From positions 7,052,001 through 7,116,000 of the forward strand of contig NZ_CP060825.1 of NCBI RefSeq assembly GCF_014489615.1: a stretch of DNA of 64,000 nucleotides, read 5' to 3'. Below the pieces are notes generated by a model. It saw only the letters and a list, made by a program, of their open reading frames with translations. It was not told the origin of the DNA and searched no databases. The translations under genes and the position numbers were made by a program. Each line of letters starts with the position of its first letter. The stretch's first letter is position 1. Positions 8,135 through 15,668 of this stretch are shown one piece after another. The stretch is from Streptomyces genisteinicus. Lineage in GTDB: Bacteria; Actinomycetota; Actinomycetes; Streptomycetales; Streptomycetaceae.

Positions 8135-9007
8135 TTGAAACCCACACCCTTCGACTACACGGCCCCGCGCACCGTCGGTGAGGCGCTGGCCCTCCTCGCC
8201 GACGAGAGCCGCGAGGCCAAGGTCCTGGCCGGTGGCCAGTCCCTGATCCCCATGCTCAACATGCGCCTCGCCCGGCCCGAGGTGCTCGTCGACATCACCC
8301 GCATCCCCGAACTCGACCGCCTGACGGTGGACTCCGAGGGCTCCCTGCACATCGGCGCCGCCGTACGCCAGGCCCGCGCCGCCGCCGACCCGGCACTCCG
8401 GGCGGGCTGGCCGCTGCTCGCCGGCGCCGTCGGACACATCGGCCACCCGCAGATCCGCGGGCGCGGCACCGTCTGCGGCAGCCTCGCCCACCACGACCCG
8501 GCCGCCGAACTGCCCACCGCGGCCCTCGCGCTCGACGCCCGCTTCACCGTCACCGGCCCCCGCGGCACCCGCACCGTCGCCGCCCGCGACTTCTTCGTCG
8601 CCACCTTCTCGACGGCCGTCGAGGCCGACGAGATCCTCACCGAGACCGTGTTCCCGGCCCTCCCGCCCGGCCACGGCTGGGCCTTCGAGGAACTCGCCCG
8701 GCGCCACGGGGACTTCGCCACGGTCGGCGTCGCCGTCCTCCTCGTCCGGGACCCCGCCGACGACACCGTGCGCGAGGCCCGCGCCGTCTTCTGCGGCGCG
8801 GGACCGGTCCCCGTGCGCCTGCCCGCCGTGGAGGCCGCCCTCACCGGGACCGACGCGGGCGCGGCCGCCGTCGCCGCCGCCGCGCGCGCCGCGCGGGAGG
8901 GACTGAGCCCCGCCGACGACGTCCACTCCACCGCCGAGCACCGGCGCGAGAGCGCCGCCCACCTCCTCGCCCGCGCCTGCACCACCGCATGGGAGCGCAC
9001 CCGATGA
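8135..9007 (+). CDS. Molybdenum hydroxylase FAD-binding subunit (CoxM-like)
   Basis: A CoxM/xanthine dehydrogenase medium-subunit homologue of about 290 residues. The FAD-binding motifs are clear: AGGQSLIPMLNMR and RGTVCGSLAHHDPAAELP. The C-terminal CO-dehydrogenase flavoprotein domain follows. I chose TTG at 8135 because homologues begin directly with a sequence like LKPTPFDY, and GGTGG lies 7 bases before it. In-frame TTG 8054 and ATG 8063 would add a Arg/Pro-rich, low-complexity extension and have no ribosome binding site. It passes electrons from the 2Fe-2S subunit to an acceptor. Its stop overlaps the small-subunit start by ATGA, so large, medium and small subunits form one operon. Confidence 0.82.
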   Translation: MKPTPFDYTAPRTVGEALALLADESREAKVLAGGQSLIPMLNMRLARPEVLVDITRIPELDRLTVDSEGSLHIGAAVRQARAAADPALRAGWPLLAGAVGHIGHPQIRGRGTVCGSLAHHDPAAELPTAALALDARFTVTGPRGTRTVAARDFFVATFSTAVEADEILTETVFPALPPGHGWAFEELARRHGDFATVGVAVLLVRDPADDTVREARAVFCGAGPVPVRLPAVEAALTGTDAGAAAVAAAARAAREGLSPADDVHSTAEHRRESAAHLLARACTTAWERTR

Positions 9008-9573
9008 CCCCCGACGTCCGCACACCGACCGCCCCCGACGGCGCCCGCGCACCGCTGACCGCCCGCACCCCGCCGCTGTCCGAACCGTCCGCGTGGCACG
9101 AGCTCCGCCTGACGGTCAACGGCCGCCCGGTCACCGCCCAGGTCGAGTCCCGGCTGCTGCTCAGCGACTTCCTGCGCGACCGGCTCGGCCTCACCGGCAC
9201 CCACACCGGCTGCGAACACGGCGTCTGCGGCGCCTGCACTGTCCTCATGGACGGCGAACCGGTCCGCACCTGTCTCACCCTGGCCGTGCAGTGCGAGGGC
9301 GCCGAGCTGCGCACCGTCGAGAGCCTCGCCCCCGACGACGCGCCGCTCACCCCGGTGCAGCGCGCCTTCCACGCCTGCCACGGCATGCAGTGCGGCTTCT
9401 GCACCCCGGGGTTCGTGATGACGGCCACCGCCCTCACCGAACAGCCGGAGCGCCCCGGCGACGACGAGGTCGCCGACGCGCTCAGCGGCCACCTCTGCCG
9501 GTGCACCGGCTACCGCAACATCCGCCGTGCCGTGTGCCAGGCGCTCGACGAGCGTTTCGGCGAAGGAGAGTGA
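9004..9573 (+). CDS. Molybdenum hydroxylase [2Fe-2S] subunit (CoxS-like)
   Basis: 189 residues, with two iron-sulfur domains. The plant-type ferredoxin cluster is shown by CEHGVCGACTV plus a later Cys (VRTC). The second cluster, in the helical domain, is shown by QCGFCTPG and LCRCTGY. All eight cluster cysteines are present. About 30 extra residues precede the usual start of the fold; the ATG at 9004 is kept because it forms a 4-bp ATGA overlap with the FAD subunit gene. The subunit relays electrons from the molybdenum site to FAD. Confidence 0.9.
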   Translation: MTPDVRTPTAPDGARAPLTARTPPLSEPSAWHELRLTVNGRPVTAQVESRLLLSDFLRDRLGLTGTHTGCEHGVCGACTVLMDGEPVRTCLTLAVQCEGAELRTVESLAPDDAPLTPVQRAFHACHGMQCGFCTPGFVMTATALTEQPERPGDDEVADALSGHLCRCTGYRNIRRAVCQALDERFGEGE

Positions 9574-9578
9574 GGGAC

Positions 9579-12020
9579 GTGACGACCGTGCCCGCAGACG
9601 CACCCGCCCACGACGACGCACCCGCCCACGGGAGCACACCCGCCCACGGCCACGCGGGAGACGGCTGGATCGGCCGCGGTGTCCCGCGCGTCGAGGACGA
9701 CCGGCTGCTGCGCGGCCGGGGCCGCTACGTCGACGACATCGCCCTCCCCGGTGCCGTCGAGGCCGCCTTCCTGCGCAGCCCCCACGCCCACGCCCGCATC
9801 GAGTCCGTCGACGTGAGCGGCGCGCTCGCCGCCCCCGGCGTGGTCGCGGTGTGGACCGGCGACGACGTGGCCGACCTGCCCGCCATGCTCAACAAGGAGG
9901 AGCTGCGCACCCCGCCGGGGCTCGCCGAACTCCTCGATCCGGTCGTCCGGATGACTCCCATGCCGCTGCTCGCCCGCGACCGGGTGCTCTACGTCGGCCA
10001 GCCCGTCGCCGTCGTCTTCGCGGAGAACCGCTACCTCGCCGAGGACGCCCTGGAACTCGTCGACGTGCGGTACGCGCCCCTGCCCGTGCTCGTCGACCCG
10101 CACCGGGCACTGGACGCCGGCGCCCCGCTGCTCCACGACGACCTGCCCGACAACACCGCCGTCGCCGTCGCCACCCGCGTCGGCGACCCCGACGCGGCGT
10201 TCGACGGCGCCCACGCCGTGGTGTCGGAGCGCTTCGAGGCGCACCGCTACGTCGCCTCGCCGATCGAGACCCGTGCGATATCCGCCCAGGTCGACCCCTA
10301 CAGCGACCGCCTCACGATCTGGTCGGGCACCCAGACGCCGCACCGGCTGCGCGACGCGGTCGCCCACACCCTCGGACTCGATCCCGCGGGCGTGCGGGTC
10401 GTCGCCGCCGACGTCGGCGGCGGATTCGGCCAGAAGGGCATCCTCTACGTCGAGGAACTCCTCGTCCCGCACGCCGCGCGCCGCATCGGCCGTCCCGTCC
10501 TGTGGCGGGAGGACCGCAACGAGAACCTCACCGCCTCCTCGCACGCCCGCGAACAGGTCCACGAGATCGAGCTCGCCGCCGACGCGGACGGCCGCCTGCT
10601 CGCCGTCCGCGACCGGATCACCGTCAACTTCGGCGCGTACAACATGACCGGCCTGGTCGTCCCGTACAACTCGCTCTGCCACCTGCTCGGCCCCTACCGG
10701 ATCCCGCACGTGGACATCGACGTCACCGGCGTGCTCACCAACACCACCTTCGCCACGCCGTACCGCGGAGCCGGCCGTCCCGAGACGGTCTTCGCGATGG
10801 AACGCGCGATGGACCGGCTCGCCGCCCGGCTCGGCATCGCCCCGGAGGAGCTGCGGGCACGGAACCTGGTGCGGCCCGAGGAGATGCCGTACGAGACCGG
10901 CCTGGTCGACCGCTCCGGCCGGCCGCAGTCCTACGACTCCGGCGACTTCCCCGAACTGCTGCGCCGGGCCGTGGCCCGCGTCGGAGCGGAGGGCGTCCGC
11001 GCCCGGCAGCGGGAGGGCGCACGGGAGGGCCGCCACGTCGGCATCGGGTTCGCGATGTACATCGAGGCCACCGGTCTCGGACCGTTCGAGACCGCCCGCG
11101 TCGACGTCCTCCCCAGCGGCCGCATCCGCCTCGCCATCGGCGCGCCCTCCCAGGGGCAGGGCCACCGCACCTCCATGGCGCAGATCGCGGCCGACGCCGT
11201 CGGCGCACCCCTGGACGTGATCGACGTGGTCGGCGGCGACACCGACGCCACCCCGTTCGGCGTGGGCACCATCGCCAGCCGGGCCCTGGTGAACGCGGGC
11301 AACGCCACCCACCGGGCGGGCCGGCTGGTGCGGGAGAAGATCCTCGACGCGGCGGCCCGCAGGCTGGGCGTCCCGGCGGGGGAACTCGGCCTGGCCGACG
11401 GCGTGGTGACGCACAGGAACCCCGGCGGTCCCTCGCTCACCCTCGCCGAACTGGCCGGCCGCGCCCCCCTGCCGGGGACGCCCGAGCCCACCGACGGCCG
11501 GCACGGCACCGAACTCAGCGAGACCGTCCACTTCCGCCCGCCGGGGTTCGCCGTCGCCAGCGGCGCCCACGCGGCCGTCGTGGAGGTCGACGAGCACACC
11601 GGCGAGGTGGAGATCCTCCACTACGTCGTCGTCCACGACGCGGGCGTCATCGTCAACCCGGTCATCGCGGAGGGCCAGGTCACCGGCGGCATCGCGCAGG
11701 GCATCGGCGGCGCGCTGTACGAGGAGATGGTCTACGGCCCCGACGGGCAGCCCCGCACCGGGACGTACATGGACTACCTCGTGCCCACCTCCTCCGAGAT
11801 CCCCGACCTCGACATGGACGAGATCGTCTCCCCGAGCCCCATGAACGACCTCGGCGTCAAGGGGCTCGGCGAGGGCGGGGCGATCGCCCCGCAGGCCGTG
11901 CTCGCCGGCGCCGTCGAGGACGCGCTGCGGCCGTTCGGAGCGGTCGTGCGCCGGGGCCCGCTCTCGCCGAGCCGGGTGCGCGAGCTGATCCGCACCGCCA
12001 CCGCCACCGCACCCGTCTGA
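9579..12020 (+). CDS. Molybdenum hydroxylase large subunit, CoxL form-II type
   Basis: 813 residues, the molybdopterin-binding catalytic subunit. Visible signatures are GGGFGQKG, the active-site loop PYRGAGRPE, QGQGHRTSMAQI and the catalytic Glu in VKGLGEGGA. True aerobic CO dehydrogenases carry AYRCSFR in the active loop; this protein has the GAGR type, so it belongs to the form-II/aldehyde-xanthine-oxidase-like group and should hydroxylate an aldehyde or N-heterocycle rather than oxidise CO. I start it at GTG 9579, five bases after the small-subunit stop, since the longer frame overlaps that gene. The first about 30 residues (DAPAHDDAPAHG and similar) are a His/Ala/Pro-rich repeat not found in the family core. 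GTG 9588 is an alternative start. Confidence 0.88.
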   Translation: MTTVPADAPAHDDAPAHGSTPAHGHAGDGWIGRGVPRVEDDRLLRGRGRYVDDIALPGAVEAAFLRSPHAHARIESVDVSGALAAPGVVAVWTGDDVADLPAMLNKEELRTPPGLAELLDPVVRMTPMPLLARDRVLYVGQPVAVVFAENRYLAEDALELVDVRYAPLPVLVDPHRALDAGAPLLHDDLPDNTAVAVATRVGDPDAAFDGAHAVVSERFEAHRYVASPIETRAISAQVDPYSDRLTIWSGTQTPHRLRDAVAHTLGLDPAGVRVVAADVGGGFGQKGILYVEELLVPHAARRIGRPVLWREDRNENLTASSHAREQVHEIELAADADGRLLAVRDRITVNFGAYNMTGLVVPYNSLCHLLGPYRIPHVDIDVTGVLTNTTFATPYRGAGRPETVFAMERAMDRLAARLGIAPEELRARNLVRPEEMPYETGLVDRSGRPQSYDSGDFPELLRRAVARVGAEGVRARQREGAREGRHVGIGFAMYIEATGLGPFETARVDVLPSGRIRLAIGAPSQGQGHRTSMAQIAADAVGAPLDVIDVVGGDTDATPFGVGTIASRALVNAGNATHRAGRLVREKILDAAARRLGVPAGELGLADGVVTHRNPGGPSLTLAELAGRAPLPGTPEPTDGRHGTELSETVHFRPPGFAVASGAHAAVVEVDEHTGEVEILHYVVVHDAGVIVNPVIAEGQVTGGIAQGIGGALYEEMVYGPDGQPRTGTYMDYLVPTSSEIPDLDMDEIVSPSPMNDLGVKGLGEGGAIAPQAVLAGAVEDALRPFGAVVRRGPLSPSRVRELIRTATATAPV

Positions 12021-12126
12021 CGGCACCGCCGCCGCACCCGCCCGCCCGCCACCACCGCACCCGGCCGGCCGGGACGCCGCCCACGACGGCGCCCGCCCGC
12101 TCGACCGCCCCGGGACCACCCCACGA

Positions 12127-12759
12127 TTGGACATCACCGTGCAGCTCGACCACTCCTTCACCGTCCCCGCCTCTCCCGAGGACGCCTGGAAGCTCTTCCA
12201 GGACCTCGCCCGGGTCGCGCCCTGCATGCCCGGTGCCGTGCTCGACACCCTCGACGGCGACTCCTTCACCGGCCGCGTCAAGGTCAAGGTCGGCGCGGTG
12301 CAGATGAGTTACCGGGGAGAGGGGACCGTCGCCCGCGACGAGACCGCCCGCTCGATGCACCTCGACCTCAGCGGCAGCGAGACCCGCGGCGCGGGCACCG
12401 CGTCGGCCACGGTCACCGCCACCCTCACCGCCGCACCCGCGGGCACGGTGGTGAGGGTGCGCACCGACCTCGACATCACGGGGCGGCCCGCCCAGTTCGG
12501 CCGCGGCATCATGACCGAGGTCGGCGACCGCATCGTGCAGCAGTTCGCCGCCCGGCTGGAGGAGCTGCTGAACGCCCCGTCCGCCGGGCCCGCCGCCGCG
12601 GCCGCGAGCACGCCGGCCGCCGCCCCGGCGGAGCCGGAGGCCGTCGACCTGGGCGCGGCCGCGCTGCCCGTCCTGCTGCGGAAGGCGGCGGTACCGGCGG
12701 CGGCGCTGCTCGCCGTGCTGGTGGTGGTGCGCGCGCTCGGCCGCCGTTCCCGCGGCTGA
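12127..12759 (+). CDS. CoxG-like SRPBCC protein with C-terminal membrane anchor
   Basis: 210 residues. Residues 1-145 match the CoxG/SRPBCC fold (FTVPASPEDAWKLFQD at the start, DRIVQQFAARLEELL at the end). An Ala/Pro linker and one hydrophobic segment (about 180-203) follow, ending in Arg residues, as expected for an inward-facing tail anchor. CoxG in Afipia helps dock CO dehydrogenase on the membrane; here it probably does the same for the form-II hydroxylase encoded just upstream. The gap of 106 bp is GC-rich with no evident terminator, so it is likely co-transcribed. The start is TTG 12127 or GTG 12139; neither has a strong ribosome binding site. Confidence 0.8.
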   Translation: MDITVQLDHSFTVPASPEDAWKLFQDLARVAPCMPGAVLDTLDGDSFTGRVKVKVGAVQMSYRGEGTVARDETARSMHLDLSGSETRGAGTASATVTATLTAAPAGTVVRVRTDLDITGRPAQFGRGIMTEVGDRIVQQFAARLEELLNAPSAGPAAAAASTPAAAPAEPEAVDLGAAALPVLLRKAAVPAAALLAVLVVVRALGRRSRG

Positions 12760-12869
12760 CCGCCCCCGCCCTCCGCCCGGGGCCCTGCCCCTCCGTCACC
12801 TCAGCGGTAAGATTCTCGACGCCGTGAGATGCCGGAGGGGTGCCCGGCGGAGCGTACGAGGGGATGACC

Positions 12870-13406
12870 ATGGCTGGATCGAGGCCGGCGGACCGGGACG
12901 CCGTCGCTCAGGTGATCGACGACTGGGCGCGCGAGCGGCCGGAACTGGACACGAGTCCGCTGGAGGTTCTCGCCCGGCTGCACCGGTCCTTCCTGCGCTA
13001 CAGCACCAGACTCACCGCTTCGATCGAACGCCACGGACTGTCGGTCGCGGGCTTCGACGTGCTGACCGCGCTGCGCAGGTCGGGAGCGCCCTTCCGGCTG
13101 ACGGCGGGGCAGCTCGCCGACACCGGGCTGGTGTCCTCGGCCGGTGTCACGCTGCGGATCGACCGGCTGGAGAAGGACGGTCTCATCGTCCGGGAGCGGG
13201 ACGCCGACGACCGCCGGGTCGTCTACTCCCGTCTCACCGACAAGGGTCTCGCGACCGTGGACACCGTCTTCGCGGAACACCTCGACAACGAGCGCCGGAT
13301 GCTCGCCGGCCTCTCCCCGTCCGAACGCCGCCAGATCGCACGGCTCCTGCGCAAGCTGGAGGACTCGATCATCGCGTCCGACGAGGAGCCCGCCGACTCC
13401 GCGTAA
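12870..13406 (+). CDS. MarR-family transcriptional regulator
   Basis: 178 residues, a winged-helix MarR protein. LTAGQLADTGLVSSAGVTLRI is the recognition-helix region, LEKDGLIVRERD and DADDRRVVYSRLT the wing. ATG 12870 is chosen because GAGGGG ends six bases upstream; ATG 12864 touches that box. A TAAGAT -10-like element lies at 12808-12813. It follows the molybdenum hydroxylase operon and precedes a peroxiredoxin in the same direction, so it may sense the hydroxylase substrate or oxidants; this is inference from position only. Confidence 0.85.
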   Translation: MAGSRPADRDAVAQVIDDWARERPELDTSPLEVLARLHRSFLRYSTRLTASIERHGLSVAGFDVLTALRRSGAPFRLTAGQLADTGLVSSAGVTLRIDRLEKDGLIVRERDADDRRVVYSRLTDKGLATVDTVFAEHLDNERRMLAGLSPSERRQIARLLRKLEDSIIASDEEPADSA

Positions 13407-13464
13407 ACCTCGCGGTGACATGCTCAGGGCGTACGCACGGCCCGCCGCACCGAGAGGCTCGTCC

Positions 13465-13953
13465 ATGTCGAGGACACCCGCTGTCGACTCCGCCGCCCCC
13501 GGCTTCACACTGCCGGGCACCGTACGCACCGGTTCCGGCCCCGAGAGGGGCGACTACACCCTCGGCGAGCACGGGGGCGGACCGCTGGTGCTCGTCTTCT
13601 ACCCCGGCGACAACACGCCCGTCTGCACCAAGCAGCTCTGCTCCTACACCTCCGAGCTGGAGCGCTTCAAGGACCTCGGCGCCACGGTGTGGGCGATCAG
13701 CCCCCAGGACCTGGACAGCCACGAGGGCTTCGCCGAGCAGTACGACCTGCGCTTCCCGCTGCTCGCCGACACCGACCGGGCCGTCGCCAAGTCCTACGGG
13801 ATCTCGCTCCCGGGCCTCGGGCTGCGGCGTTCCGTCTTCGTGCTGGACGGGGAGGGCACGGTGCGCTGGAAGCACGTGGCCCTCGCCGGGCTCACGTTCC
13901 AGGACGTGGACACGCTGACCGCGCGGATCGAGGACGTGACCCGGGGCCGCTGA
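13465..13953 (+). CDS. Peroxiredoxin, BCP/AhpC-TSA family
   Basis: 162 residues with the thioredoxin-fold peroxiredoxin core: FYPGDNTPVCTKQLC holds the peroxidatic Cys (PVCT) and a resolving Cys five residues later, the spacing of atypical two-Cys BCP enzymes. It reduces hydrogen peroxide or organic hydroperoxides using thioredoxin. The start at 13465 has GAGAGG nine bases upstream. It lies 58 bp after the MarR gene in the same direction and is closed by a strong bidirectional terminator. Confidence 0.88.
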   Translation: MSRTPAVDSAAPGFTLPGTVRTGSGPERGDYTLGEHGGGPLVLVFYPGDNTPVCTKQLCSYTSELERFKDLGATVWAISPQDLDSHEGFAEQYDLRFPLLADTDRAVAKSYGISLPGLGLRRSVFVLDGEGTVRWKHVALAGLTFQDVDTLTARIEDVTRGR

Positions 13954-13978
13954 CGGCCGGCGTCCCGTGCCGCACCGC

Positions 13979-14018
13979 GGAGAGGGGGTCCGGCCCAGCC
14001 GGGCCGGACCCCCTCTCC
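13979..14018. terminator. Bidirectional terminator, perfect 18-bp stem
   Basis: Arms at 13979-13996 and 14001-14018 are perfectly complementary with loop AGCC. It lies between the convergent peroxiredoxin and sugar-binding lipoprotein genes and can serve both. Confidence 0.85.
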
Positions 14019-14034
14019 GTCCTCGCGCGGGGGA

Positions 14035-15375
14035 TCAGCCCTGCTGCTCCTTCCACTCCGCCTGGGCCTCGTCGAGGGCGTCGGCGAAGGTGGTCAGGAA
14101 CTCCTCGGCGGTCGTCTTGCCGAGCAGCACCTTCTGGAAGCCGGCCTCGCTGTCCGCCTTGGAGAGGGTGTTCCAGTCGGGCAGGTAGTAGGGCAGCTGC
14201 ACGATCTTGGTGGTGCCGGAGAACAGCGCCTCGGCGCCGAGCTTGGTGGTCTCCGCCTTGTCGAGCCAGGGGTCCTTGGCGGCGTCCTCGTTGGCGGGGA
14301 TCAGCCCGGCGGACTCGCCGAACTTCGAGTTCGAGGCGTGCGAGGCGGCGAACTCGATGAACTTCCAGGCCGCGGCCTTGTTCTCGGACGTCTTCATCAG
14401 ACCGAGCCCGGACACCGGGTTGGAGACCATCACCCGGGTGCCGTCGGCGAGCTTCGGCTGCGGTATGCCGCGGAACTTGTCCGTGCCGAGCGCCTTCACA
14501 TGGTCCTGGTACGAGCCCAGGTTGTGGTTGAGCATGGCGATGCCGCCGGCGTCGAACTGGGCGACCATCTTGGTGAAGTCGTTGTTCAGATCGGCCTCGG
14601 GGGTGGCCTTGCGGTACAGGCCGGCGTACTTCTCCAGCGCCGCCACGTTCTTCGGGTCGTCGACCGTCGTCCTCGTCCCCGACGCGTCCCAGAACGAGTC
14701 GATGCCGGACTGCCCGTACATCGCGTCCAGCGCCTGGGCGATGGACCCGGGGCCGCCGCGGATCGTGTAGCCGAACTGGTTCTCCGGCTTGTCCGTCAGC
14801 TTCTCGGCGGCGGCGTAGAACTCGTCCCAGGTGTCCGGCTCGCCGAGCCCGGCCTTCTCGAACTGGTCCGTGCGGTAGTACAGGACGCCGTTGGTCGCGG
14901 AGATCGGCACGGTGTACAGCTCGTCCCGGCCGGCGGCGCTGCGCACGTTCTCGGTCATCGCCTCGTTGAGCTTGCCCTTGAGGGAGCTGCCGGCGATGCG
15001 GTCGTCCAGCGGCTCCAGCGCCTCCTGCGCGGTGATCCCGGCGAGCATCGCGGCGCCCACACCGCCGACGTCCGGCAGACCGCCGCCCTGGATGGCGGTG
15101 TTGTACTTCGACTGGGCCTCGGTCGACGCGATGCCCACGTACTCCACGTCGATGTCCGGATGGGCCTTCTCGAAGTCGGCGATGATCTCCTGCCAGATCG
15201 CCGTGCGGACGCCGCCGTTCTCGTCCCAGAACACGATCTTCCCTGCTCCCGACCCCTCGGCGCCCTGCGCACCGGCCATGCCGCTGCCGTCGTCACCGCA
15301 GGCGGTGGCGGTGAGGGCGAGGACACAGGCCAGGGCGGCGGCGGTGACGAGTCGGCGGTTGGGGGGCTTGACCAT
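14035..15375 (-). CDS. ABC transporter sugar-binding lipoprotein (orphan)
   Basis: 446 residues, a family-1 extracellular solute-binding protein of the maltose/multiple-sugar type. It has an N-terminal lipoprotein signal ending in a lipobox, LTATAC, with the modified Cys at about residue 24. The motifs FWDENGGVRTA, YTVPISATNGVLYYRTD and the WKFIEFAAS region are typical. Such proteins deliver sugars or sugar derivatives to two permeases and a shared MsiK-type ATPase. No permease gene is present in the neighbourhood, so it must use a transporter encoded elsewhere or be a relic of one. It lies beside the carbohydrate-processing genes to the right. A TCATATATGA palindrome 117 bp upstream of the start is a candidate GntR operator. 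Confidence 0.85.
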   Translation of the reverse strand: MVKPPNRRLVTAAALACVLALTATACGDDGSGMAGAQGAEGSGAGKIVFWDENGGVRTAIWQEIIADFEKAHPDIDVEYVGIASTEAQSKYNTAIQGGGLPDVGGVGAAMLAGITAQEALEPLDDRIAGSSLKGKLNEAMTENVRSAAGRDELYTVPISATNGVLYYRTDQFEKAGLGEPDTWDEFYAAAEKLTDKPENQFGYTIRGGPGSIAQALDAMYGQSGIDSFWDASGTRTTVDDPKNVAALEKYAGLYRKATPEADLNNDFTKMVAQFDAGGIAMLNHNLGSYQDHVKALGTDKFRGIPQPKLADGTRVMVSNPVSGLGLMKTSENKAAAWKFIEFAASHASNSKFGESAGLIPANEDAAKDPWLDKAETTKLGAEALFSGTTKIVQLPYYLPDWNTLSKADSEAGFQKVLLGKTTAEEFLTTFADALDEAQAEWKEQQG

Positions 15376-15491
15376 GTCGGCTCTTTTCTCTGGTGCGCCC
15401 CGGCGGGGCGTTCGGGCTGTGGGGGCGAGACGTGAACGGTGGGGGAACGGACCGGGCCGGCTGTCCGCGGAGCCGGCTCGGATATCACGTC

Positions 15492-15501
15492 TCATATATG
15501 A
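15492..15501. promoter_or_regulatory. Palindrome, candidate GntR-type operator
   Basis: TCATATATGA is a perfect 10-bp palindrome in an AT-rich patch (15481-15510) upstream of the leftward sugar-binding protein gene. The core resembles GntR-family sites, and sugar importers are often so controlled, but no GntR gene is in the window. Confidence 0.4.
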
Positions 15502-15604
15502 CATACGAAGGGCGACGCGAAGAACCTAAGATCGTCCCGGCGCCGGGGTCAATGCCCGTGCAGCAGAAAGTTCTTGTCCCGCGCCGTCCCCGGCTCCGGA
15601 CGTC

Positions 15605-15658
15605 CGCGACGGCGAACGGCCGGCCCCGGGACCCCGGGGCCGGCCGTTCGCCGTCGCG
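15605..15658 (-). terminator. Terminator with perfect 25-bp stem
   Basis: Arms at 15605-15629 and 15634-15658 pair perfectly with loop GACC. It follows the stop of the large leftward secreted protein gene and insulates it from the sugar-binding protein promoter. Confidence 0.85.
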
Positions 15659-15668
15659 TCCGCACCGC

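Noticed and set aside
8155..9639. Long leftward frame opposite the molybdenum hydroxylase subunits
   Set aside because: Encodes no recognisable domain and mirrors the codon bias of the rightward genes; this is a high-GC shadow frame.
9579..12020. CO dehydrogenase annotation for the large subunit
   Set aside because: Active loop is PYRGAGR, not AYRCSFR, so it is a form-II hydroxylase.
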